From: CAWIJJ01 sp963836405
GTDB lineage: Bacteria; Acidobacteriota; Terriglobia; Bryobacterales; Bryobacteraceae
NCBI GenBank assembly: GCA_963836405.1
Contig: CAWIJL010000020.1
Location: 1-64,000, forward strand
Reading direction: 5' to 3'
Length of the DNA stretch: 64,000 nucleotides
Shown piece by piece: positions 29,402 to 36,236 of this stretch. A program made the position numbers and the translations under genes. Numbering within the stretch: position 1 is the first letter of the stretch; each line of letters begins with the position of its first letter. The notes beneath the pieces are model-generated. The model was not told where the DNA came from. It made no database searches and saw only the letters and a program-made list of their open reading frames with translations.

Positions 29402-29425
29402 GGGTGGAACTTCAGCTATTCGGGA

Positions 29426-29683
29426 TTATTCGGAGGCCGCGATGTTGACGAACTTGCCGATGCGGCCGCGGTCGCTGAACTCGACCACGCCCGTCACTTT
29501 GGCGAACAGCGTATCGTCCTTGCCCCAGCCGACATTCAAGCCCGGTTTGATTTTGGTGCCGCGCTGCCGGACGATGATGGAGCCGCCGGAGACCAGTTGC
29601 CCGCCGAACACCTTTACGCCGAGCCGCTGCGCGTTCGAATCGCGGCCGTTTTTGGAACTTCCTAAACCTTTTTTATGCGCCAT
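29426..29683 (-). CDS. rpmA: 50S ribosomal protein L27
   Basis: An 85-residue L27, whose N-terminus reaches the peptidyl-transferase centre. It starts MAHKKGLGSSKNGRDSNAQRLG, the classic form without the cleaved N-terminal extension found in Firmicutes. It carries GGSIIVRQRGTKIKPG and the end AKVTGVVEFSDRGR. It follows rplU by 7 bases, the conserved rplU-rpmA-obg order. Confidence 0.98.
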   Translation of the reverse strand: MAHKKGLGSSKNGRDSNAQRLGVKVFGGQLVSGGSIIVRQRGTKIKPGLNVGWGKDDTLFAKVTGVVEFSDRGRIGKFVNIAASE

Positions 29684-29690
29684 AGGTCAC

Positions 29691-29981
29691 CTACACCAGA
29701 ATGTCGCCGACCTTCACTTCGGTGAAGGACTGGCGATGCCCGATGGTCTTCTTGTACTGCTTCTTGCGTTTGAATTTGAAGACGATGATTTTGTCGCCCC
29801 GGCCGTTGCCGACGATGGTGCCTTTGACGGTGCCGGAGACCATCTCGCCGCCCTCGGCAAAGGCCGCCTTGACGGGCAGGTCGATTTCGGAGCCGACATC
29901 GCCGGCCAGTTTTTCCACGCGGATGACATCGCCCGGAGCCACCCGGTATTGCTTTCCGCCGGTTTCAATAATCGCGTGCAT
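29691..29981 (-). CDS. rplU: 50S ribosomal protein L21
   Basis: A 96-residue L21 starting MHAIIETGGKQYRVAPGDVI, with the signature KIIVFKFKRKKQYKKTIGHRQSFTEV. It is a few residues shorter than the usual 101-103 because the loop after AAFAEGGEMV is trimmed. L21 binds 23S rRNA with L20. First gene of the rplU-rpmA(-obgE) set. Confidence 0.97.
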   Translation of the reverse strand: MHAIIETGGKQYRVAPGDVIRVEKLAGDVGSEIDLPVKAAFAEGGEMVSGTVKGTIVGNGRGDKIIVFKFKRKKQYKKTIGHRQSFTEVKVGDILV

Positions 29982-30120
29982 GCTTTCCTCTGTTTTGGGA
30001 GCCGGAACACACGGAGTGCGTCGGAGCCACTGGAGTAAACATTCAGTGTACTACGGGCGGGCAAGTTCTTCCAAATGCGGTCATCTCCGCGCCGCGGGGT
30101 TCGTAGTACACTCGATCCCT

Positions 30121-31110
30121 ATGTGGAAGAAGATCGTGCTGATCCTCGTACTCCTGCTGATCCTGGTTCCCGCCGCCGCCGTGGGTTATCTATACCTGCG
30201 CAAGCCGGCGCAGGTGGCCGCCTCGACGATCAAAGTCTCTATGGCACCGGAACGGATCGCCCGCGGCAAGTATCTTTTCGAGATCGTGGCGAATTGCGAC
30301 GACTGCCACTCGCAGCGCGACTTCACGAAGATCGGCGGCCCGGTGGTGGTGGCCGGGCGCGGGCAGGGCACCGTGATGTCGGATTTCATGAAGGGATTTC
30401 CCGGCCGCGTGGTGGCGCGAAACATCACGCCCGACCGGGAGACGGGCATCGGCACGTGGACCGACGGCGAGAAAATCCGCGCCATCCGCGAGGGGGTGGA
30501 CAACGAGGGCCGCGCGCTGTTTCCCATGATGCCGTACGGCTCCTACCGGGAAATGAGCGATGAGGATGTGGAATCCGTGGTGGCGTACCTGAATTCCCTG
30601 CCCCCGGTGCGGAATCCGCTGCCCGCCACGGCGCTCTCGTTTCCCGTGAACCTGATGATCAAGGGGGCGCCGCAACCGGCCGGGAGCGTTCCGCCGCCGG
30701 ACCGCGCCGACCGCCTCAAATACGGCAAGTACCTGGTGACGATCGGCGGATGCGGCGGGTGCCACACCCCGGCAAACAACGGATCCCCGGTTCCGGGAAA
30801 GGAGTTCGCCGGCGGCGAGCGCTTCGAGAGCATCGTGGGCACGGTGCTGAGCGCCAACATCACGCCGGATGTCGAAACCGGAATCGGCAAGTGGGACCAG
30901 GCGTTCTTTCTCAAGAAGGTCGCGGAGCGCAAAGACTGGGCAATCGATGGCCCGCCGCCGCTGTCCGGACCCGAGGCTTTCACGCTGATGCCGTGGATTC
31001 CGTTATCGCAGATGCAGGAAGAGGATCTGATCGCGATCTACCGGCATCTGCGCACGCTCAAGCCGGTATCGAATTACGTGGAGACGCATCCGGGGACGCC
31101 CAAAAGCTGA
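30121..31110 (+). CDS. Membrane-anchored diheme cytochrome c
   Basis: 329 residues from ATG 30121. An N-terminal hydrophobic helix (residues 4-23) probably anchors it. Two cytochrome c domains follow, each with a haem motif: CDDCH at 59-63 and CGGCH at 211-215. Each is followed by NITPDxETGIG(T/K)W, the pattern of alcohol-dehydrogenase-type cytochrome subunits, and by a Met-Pro segment (MMPYGS and LMPWIP) for the axial ligand. It likely passes electrons in the periplasm. Its redox partner is not in the window unless it works with the NADH dehydrogenase 2 kb downstream. Confidence 0.88.
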   Translation: MWKKIVLILVLLLILVPAAAVGYLYLRKPAQVAASTIKVSMAPERIARGKYLFEIVANCDDCHSQRDFTKIGGPVVVAGRGQGTVMSDFMKGFPGRVVARNITPDRETGIGTWTDGEKIRAIREGVDNEGRALFPMMPYGSYREMSDEDVESVVAYLNSLPPVRNPLPATALSFPVNLMIKGAPQPAGSVPPPDRADRLKYGKYLVTIGGCGGCHTPANNGSPVPGKEFAGGERFESIVGTVLSANITPDVETGIGKWDQAFFLKKVAERKDWAIDGPPPLSGPEAFTLMPWIPLSQMQEEDLIAIYRHLRTLKPVSNYVETHPGTPKS

Positions 31111-31159
31111 TCCGGCGGGGCGGCGCGCAGCGTGCGGTACCCTACAAGCAGGAGAGCCG

Positions 31160-31993
31160 ATGCCGCTCGTGTTTGCCGCCGCCTTTCTGGCCGCGGTTAT
31201 GCCCAATGCCGTCATATTGCGCCCGGTACAGAACATGTACTCGCGACCGTCGCTCGATGCGGACGTGGTTTCGCAGGCTATTTACGGCGCCAATGTGGAA
31301 GTGATGGAGGAATCGGGCGGTTGGGCGCACATTCGCACGGCGGACGATTACACGGGCTGGACTCCGGCGGAGGCCCTGCGCACCGGACAGACCTATGGCA
31401 CGCGCGGCCGGGTGGCGGAGGTGCGCGGCCTTTTTGCGCATCTCTACCGCGAGGCCAGCGTGACCAAACACGCCCCGCTGCTGACGGTGCCCTTCGAAAC
31501 GAAGCTGGAGGTGATCGCCGAGCTGCCGGAGGACAACCGGTGGCTTCAGGTGAGGCTGCCCGACGACCGTCCGGCATGGGTGCAATCGGGCGACATTCAG
31601 TTCGACGCGAAGCCGCTGAGCATCCCCGAGGCGATCGAACTCGGTAAACGGTTTCTGGGCCTTCCCTATACCTGGGGCGGAACGTCGAGCTTCGGCTACG
31701 ATTGCTCCGGATTCACGCAGATGCTGTGCCGGCGGCGCGGGATTCACATGCCGCGCGATGCGCAGCCGCAGGCCGACTGGAGCGGCGTGGCGCCGGTGAA
31801 GCGCGCCGACCTGAAGCCGGGCGACCTGCTGTATTTCGGCACCTCCGACAAAAAGATCACGCACACCGGCATCTATATCGGCAACGGGCAGTTTCTGGAT
31901 GCCACCACGCACGAGACGCCCGCCGTGCGGATCGACAATTTGAACGACCCGCACTGGTCGGCCATTCTGGTGGCGATGAGGAGAGTGAAGTGA
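31160..31993 (+). CDS. NlpC/P60 endopeptidase with SH3-like domains (YkfC-like)
   Basis: 277 residues. A weak signal segment (residues 1-13) is followed by two SH3b-like domains (about 18-75 and 80-148) and an NlpC/P60 peptidase domain (155-277) with Cys182 in YDCSGF, His235 in THTGIYIG and His251 as the triad. This layout matches YkfC-type gamma-D-glutamyl-L-diamino-acid endopeptidases, which cut murein peptides and release L-Ala-D-Glu. The next gene encodes an L-Ala-D/L-Glu epimerase-like enzyme whose start overlaps this stop, so the two form a peptide-processing unit. Confidence 0.92.
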   Translation: MPLVFAAAFLAAVMPNAVILRPVQNMYSRPSLDADVVSQAIYGANVEVMEESGGWAHIRTADDYTGWTPAEALRTGQTYGTRGRVAEVRGLFAHLYREASVTKHAPLLTVPFETKLEVIAELPEDNRWLQVRLPDDRPAWVQSGDIQFDAKPLSIPEAIELGKRFLGLPYTWGGTSSFGYDCSGFTQMLCRRRGIHMPRDAQPQADWSGVAPVKRADLKPGDLLYFGTSDKKITHTGIYIGNGQFLDATTHETPAVRIDNLNDPHWSAILVAMRRVK

Positions 31994-33084
31994 ATCGCAG
32001 ACAGTTTTTAGGCGCGGCGGCGCTCGCGCCCGCAGCAACGTTTGCCGCACCGGCGGCGCCCGCGGAGGCGGCCCTGGTCTCAAAGATTGTGCGGCTGAAC
32101 CTGCGCCACACCTGGACCACAACCATGTCGTCCAGCGAATATCGCGACACGCTGCACCTCGCGTATCGGCGGGACGGCATCACGGGCCACGGCGAAGGGG
32201 CTCCCATCGTGCGGTACCACGAGGATGCCGAAAGCGGCCGGAAGGCGGTGGACTCGGTGCGCGACCTGCTCGTTTCCGCCAACCCCATGCAGTTCGAGAA
32301 GGTGATGGAGACGGTTTTCAAACGGGTGCAGGGAGAGTGGGCGGCCAAGTCGGCGATCGACATCGCGCTGATGGATTGGGTGGGGCAGAAGCTCGGGATT
32401 CCTCTGTACAGCCTTTTCGGACTCGATCCCAAGGATGCGCCGGTCACCACTTTTTCCATCGGCATCGACACGCCGGAGATCACCAAGCAGAAGACGCTGG
32501 AGGCGGCCCAATACCCGATTTTGAAAGTCAAGGTGGGGCTGTCAACCGACGAGCCGACGATCGCGGCTGTACGCAGCGTCACGAAAAAGCCGTTGCGCGT
32601 GGATGCCAACGAGGGTTGGAAAGACAAAGAAGAGGCGGTGCGGAAAATCAACTGGCTGGAGAGCCAGGGCGTGGAATTCATCGAGCAGCCGATGCCGGCG
32701 GAAATGATCGAGGAGACGCGCTGGGTGCGCAGCCGGATCCACATCCCGATCATCGCCGACGAAGTGTGCGGGCGGGCCGCGGATATCCCTAAACTCAAGG
32801 ACGCTTATGACGGCGTGAACATCAAGCTGGACAAGAGCGGCGGCATACAGGAAGCGCTGCGCATGATCCACCTGGCCAAATCGCTGGGCATGAAAACGAT
32901 GCTCGGGTGCATGATTTCGAGCTCGGTCACGGTGACTGCGGCGGCCCATCTTTCGCCGCTGGTGGATTATGCCGACCTGGACGGGAACCTGCTGATCGCC
33001 AACGACCCGTTCCACGGGGTGCGCGTGGAGAACGGCAAACTGATACTGCCCTCGGGTCCAGGGTTAGGTTTGACACCAGCGTAA
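31990..33084 (+). CDS. L-Ala-D/L-Glu epimerase-like enolase-superfamily enzyme, TAT signal
   Basis: 364 residues from GTG 31990, overlapping the peptidase stop (GTGA). It begins VNRRQFLGAAALAPAATF, a TAT-like signal ending near Ala-27. The muconate-lactonizing fold shows Lys179/Lys181 (KVK), metal ligands Asp205, Glu232 and Asp257, catalytic Lys279, and the Asp329-Leu-Asp331 pair that binds the dipeptide amine in Ala-Glu epimerases. Coupling with a YkfC-like peptidase supports murein peptide use. An exported epimerase is unusual, since E. coli YcjG and B. subtilis YkfB are cytoplasmic; a start further in would remove the signal but no good internal site is visible. Confidence 0.88.
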   Translation: MNRRQFLGAAALAPAATFAAPAAPAEAALVSKIVRLNLRHTWTTTMSSSEYRDTLHLAYRRDGITGHGEGAPIVRYHEDAESGRKAVDSVRDLLVSANPMQFEKVMETVFKRVQGEWAAKSAIDIALMDWVGQKLGIPLYSLFGLDPKDAPVTTFSIGIDTPEITKQKTLEAAQYPILKVKVGLSTDEPTIAAVRSVTKKPLRVDANEGWKDKEEAVRKINWLESQGVEFIEQPMPAEMIEETRWVRSRIHIPIIADEVCGRAADIPKLKDAYDGVNIKLDKSGGIQEALRMIHLAKSLGMKTMLGCMISSSVTVTAAAHLSPLVDYADLDGNLLIANDPFHGVRVENGKLILPSGPGLGLTPA

Positions 33085-33107
33085 TCGGGCAGTTCCGTTA
33101 TCCTGAA

Positions 33108-34433
33108 ATTATCAGGCACCGCGTACTCATACTCGGAGGAGGATTCGGCGGGCTCTACGCCGCGCGGACCCTGGCACGCGCAGCGGTGGACGTCACGCTG
33201 GTGGACCGCCGCAATTTTCACCTCTTTCAGCCGCTGCTCTACCAGGTGGCCACCGGTTCGCTTTCCCCGGGCGAGATCTGCGCGCCGCTGCGCGCCGTGT
33301 TTTCGACCCAGAAGAATACGCGCGTGCTGCTGGGGGAGGCCGCGGACCTGGACCCGGCCGGCAACGCGGCGATTCTCACAGATGGCGTGCGCTGCGAATA
33401 CGATTCCCTGATTATCGCCACCGGGTCGCGCAGTTCCTATTTCGGGCACGAGGAGTGGCGGGTGTGGGCGCCGAGCCTGAAATCGGTGGAAGAGGCGACC
33501 GCCATCCGGCACAAAATCCTGTATGCATTCGAAGCGGCGGAGCGGACGGCGGACCCTGACGAAAGGCGGGCGTGGCTGACATTCGTGATTGTCGGCGCGG
33601 GACCCACGGGCGTGGAACTCGCCGGCGCGCTGGCCGAGATTGCGAATCACACGCTGCGCTGCGACTTCCGATCCATTCATCCGGAAGAGGCGCAGATCCT
33701 GATCGTGGATGGGTCGCCGCGGGTGCTGCAACACTATCCGGAGGATCTGTCGGCCAAAGCCGAACAGGCCCTGATCCGGCTGGGCGTGCGGGTGCGCAAC
33801 GGCGTGCGGGTGACGGCGGTGGACGGCGACGGCGTGACGTTCCGGCGGGCAGACGGCACCGAGGAGCGCTTGCGGTCGGAGACCGTGCTGTGGGCGGGCG
33901 GCGTCACGACCACCGAATTCGGCAGGCGCGTGGCAGAGCGAACAGCCGCGCCCACCGACCGTCGCGGCCAGATTCAGGTGAAGCACGACCTGACCGTGCC
34001 GGGATACCCGAACGTCTACGTGGTGGGCGATCTGGCGAAGACGTGCGGTCCGGACGGAGAGCCGTACCCGGGGGTGGCGCAGGTGGCGATGCAGGGTGGC
34101 GAGTATGCCGCCCGGGCGATCGTGAAGCGGCTGGACGGGCCCAAGGAACTGCCGCCGTTCCGCTACTTAGACAAGGGCGACCTGGCGGTGATCGGCCGCG
34201 GCAAGGCGGTGGCGCGCGTTTTCGGGATGCACCTTTCCGGATTGCCGGCCTGGCTGGTCTGGCTGTTCGTGCACCTGATGTACCTGGTGGAGTTTCAAAA
34301 TCGCGTGGTGGTCTTCGTGCTCTGGGGATTTCAGTATCTGACCTTCAGCCGGGGCTCGCGCCTGATTACAGGGAACGCGGTCGCGGAGGCGGTGATCCCG
34401 GTGGGCACGATGAAGAACATGGCCGAGGATTAA
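33108..34433 (+). CDS. ndh: Type II NADH dehydrogenase
   Basis: About 440 residues. The FAD-binding motif (RVLILGGGFGGLYAARTL) comes at once, then PLLYQVATGSLSPGEI, the NADH-binding motif VIVGAGPTGVELAGALAEI, WAGGV, and VVGDLA(K) for FAD. The C-terminal region is hydrophobic and amphipathic (LSGLPAWLVWLFVHLMYLVEFQNR), as in membrane-bound NDH-2. It should pass electrons from NADH to quinone without pumping protons. The start is unclear: the frame holds no ATG, GTG or TTG between 33063 and the FAD motif. I use ATT 33108; ATC 33111 or a lost base is also possible. Confidence 0.88.
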   Translation: MIRHRVLILGGGFGGLYAARTLARAAVDVTLVDRRNFHLFQPLLYQVATGSLSPGEICAPLRAVFSTQKNTRVLLGEAADLDPAGNAAILTDGVRCEYDSLIIATGSRSSYFGHEEWRVWAPSLKSVEEATAIRHKILYAFEAAERTADPDERRAWLTFVIVGAGPTGVELAGALAEIANHTLRCDFRSIHPEEAQILIVDGSPRVLQHYPEDLSAKAEQALIRLGVRVRNGVRVTAVDGDGVTFRRADGTEERLRSETVLWAGGVTTTEFGRRVAERTAAPTDRRGQIQVKHDLTVPGYPNVYVVGDLAKTCGPDGEPYPGVAQVAMQGGEYAARAIVKRLDGPKELPPFRYLDKGDLAVIGRGKAVARVFGMHLSGLPAWLVWLFVHLMYLVEFQNRVVVFVLWGFQYLTFSRGSRLITGNAVAEAVIPVGTMKNMAED

Positions 34434-34587
34434 GGCTTCGCACAAACTCACGCCGGAGCCACTGCAGGGCCTCGCTGATTGATTTCGCGCAACATTAGTC
34501 GCGCAAAATGCCCATCGAGACTTTGATCGTTGGCACCGACAGCGAATTAAGATGGCCGGTGAGACGCTTTGCTGCTGGGACTTCTGC

Positions 34588-35634
34588 CTAGTGGCCCCGT
34601 CCTCCGCCGCCGGAACTACCGGAACCGACCGAGGATGTCGCACCGGAGGAAGCCGCGCTGGAACTGGAACTGGCGGCTGCCGGAGCGCTCGAGGAAACGC
34701 TGGGAGCAGAGGCAATCGTGCCGGAATACCCGCTGGACGTCGAGCCCATGGTGGAGTAGGACGGGGGTCCGCCAAATCCGCCGTAGTTCGGCGTCATTAC
34801 GGGCCGGGGAGCGTAGAAGGTCTGATACACGGCCCCGGGACTGTAGTAGCGGTAACCGTAAGGGCTAACCATAGTTCCGTTGCATGGAATGTAGGTGATC
34901 AGGCCGTAATACGGGTTATAGCCCCAACTGCCGTAGTTGGTGATCATTCCGCGATTGCCGGCATATCCGCAAGGGTTGAGCGAACCGTACGTGCGGCGGG
35001 CGCGATTGGCGGCGGAAACGTTCGCCATGGCGACGATATCTGCCCGGCGGCGGCTCCAGCGGTCGAGGCTGTCGGTCTCGTCGGTGTCGAATTTTTCAGC
35101 AACCGCGACGGTTCCAGCTAACGAAACCATCTTGCCGCCCTTCACGGTCAGAGACTCGCCGGCGGCTTGCACGTCAGCGGCACCGTCGAAGACTTTCAGG
35201 CGCCCGGGTTCTGCGTCCAGGCGATAGAGCCCGCCTTTCGCCAGTTCGACCGTGGAGCCCTTCACCACGATCGTAAGATGAGTGTCCTTGGCGATTTCCG
35301 TCGCTTCAACGACGGCTGAACCGGTCAACAGCTCGAGCCTCGTGTCGATGAGGCGGTTGGTGATCATGCGAAACGAGCTGTTCTCTCCGAGCCGCAGCAT
35401 CACACCGGGAGTGAGAGCCACCTCGGCGCGTCCTTCTGCCGTACGAAGAACTACATTTTCTTTGACTTCGGGGAACTGAGCGGCCTGCATTTCGAGCGGA
35501 CTGTCAGCCAGGTAGACGGCGCCTTCCACATAATTGACGAGGCCCGATTTTGCTCCGAGCACAACCTGTGCCTGCAACGGCACACAGGCCAGCGCCAATC
35601 CGGCGGTAAGCAGCGAGAGCCGTAAAGATATCAT
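34588..35634 (-). CDS. Exported FecR-domain protein with Ser/Gly-rich tail
   Basis: 348 residues with a Sec signal (MISLRLSLLTAGLALACVPLQAQ). Residues about 25-180 contain a FecR-like beta domain (GKVNYVEGAVYL-like start, VRTAEGRAEVALTPGVMLRLGENSSFRM, then KGSTVELAKGGLYRLDAEPGRLKVFDGAADV). A basic linker (WSRRRADIVAMANVSAANRARR) is followed by a Tyr/Gly/Pro-rich stretch and a Ser/Gly/Ala tail. No sigma factor or TonB gene is adjacent, so it is unlikely to be a classic FecR regulator; a cell-surface or envelope role is more likely. Confidence 0.82.
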   Translation of the reverse strand: MISLRLSLLTAGLALACVPLQAQVVLGAKSGLVNYVEGAVYLADSPLEMQAAQFPEVKENVVLRTAEGRAEVALTPGVMLRLGENSSFRMITNRLIDTRLELLTGSAVVEATEIAKDTHLTIVVKGSTVELAKGGLYRLDAEPGRLKVFDGAADVQAAGESLTVKGGKMVSLAGTVAVAEKFDTDETDSLDRWSRRRADIVAMANVSAANRARRTYGSLNPCGYAGNRGMITNYGSWGYNPYYGLITYIPCNGTMVSPYGYRYYSPGAVYQTFYAPRPVMTPNYGGFGGPPSYSTMGSTSSGYSGTIASAPSVSSSAPAAASSSSSAASSGATSSVGSGSSGGGGRGH

Positions 35635-35777
35635 CGGGAAACCTCCTTGAATACAGCTTGATCGTCCCGAAGTCCAATGTCAACTGAGTCTTTGGAGCCA
35701 TGTGGGCGGACCTATCCGCACATTGGCCGTTTGTCATCTTCCGGGTGCCGCCGATACGATGGGGCCAGGAGGGTGTT

Positions 35778-36236
35778 ATGGCGGAATCTGACCCCCCGCG
35801 GCGGCCGCGGGGAGAACGTTGGGACCGCGAGCGAGCGGCGGGAGCCGGAGACTGGGGTCCGCAAGCCGATTGGGGCACGTTTGGAAACCGCCCGCCGCAA
35901 AGTGCGCCGTGGGATTGGAACCAGGTGGAGGGCTGGCCGGGCAAACCGGCCGGGGTTCCCGGGCGCCGTGGACCGCACCGGGGCAAAGGGCCCAAAGGAT
36001 GGCAGCGCTCCGACGAGCGGATCCGCGAAGATGTGAACGACCGTCTTACCGCGAGTCCCGAGGTGGATGCGACTGAGATCGAGGTGTCGGTATCGAACGG
36101 CGAAGTTACCCTGAACGGCACGGTGACCGAGCGGCTGGCGAAGAGACTAGCCGGGGACCTTGCGGAGACGGCGCCGGGAGTGCGGGACGTCCACAACAGG
36201 CTGCGGCTGAGCGACGCGGGAAGGCGTGCCGGCTGA
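35778..36236 (+). CDS. BON-domain protein with disordered N-terminus
   Basis: 152 residues from ATG 35778, with AGGAGG upstream. The first 80 residues are rich in Arg, Pro, Gly and Trp and look disordered. Residues about 85-148 are a BON domain (DERIREDVNDRLTASPEVDATEIEVSVSNGEVTLNGTV...DLAETAPGVRDVHNRLRL), a fold that binds phospholipids or helps osmotic shock survival in OsmY. There is no signal peptide. Its 3' end overlaps the 3' end of the convergent glycosyltransferase gene by 90 bases, an unusual depth. Confidence 0.85.
   Translation: MAESDPPRRPRGERWDRERAAGAGDWGPQADWGTFGNRPPQSAPWDWNQVEGWPGKPAGVPGRRGPHRGKGPKGWQRSDERIREDVNDRLTASPEVDATEIEVSVSNGEVTLNGTVTERLAKRLAGDLAETAPGVRDVHNRLRLSDAGRRAG

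Noticed and set aside
33070..33104. TTGACA and TATCCT as a standard promoter for ndh
   Set aside because: The spacing is 23 bases, too long for a sigma-70 promoter; kept only as a remark.
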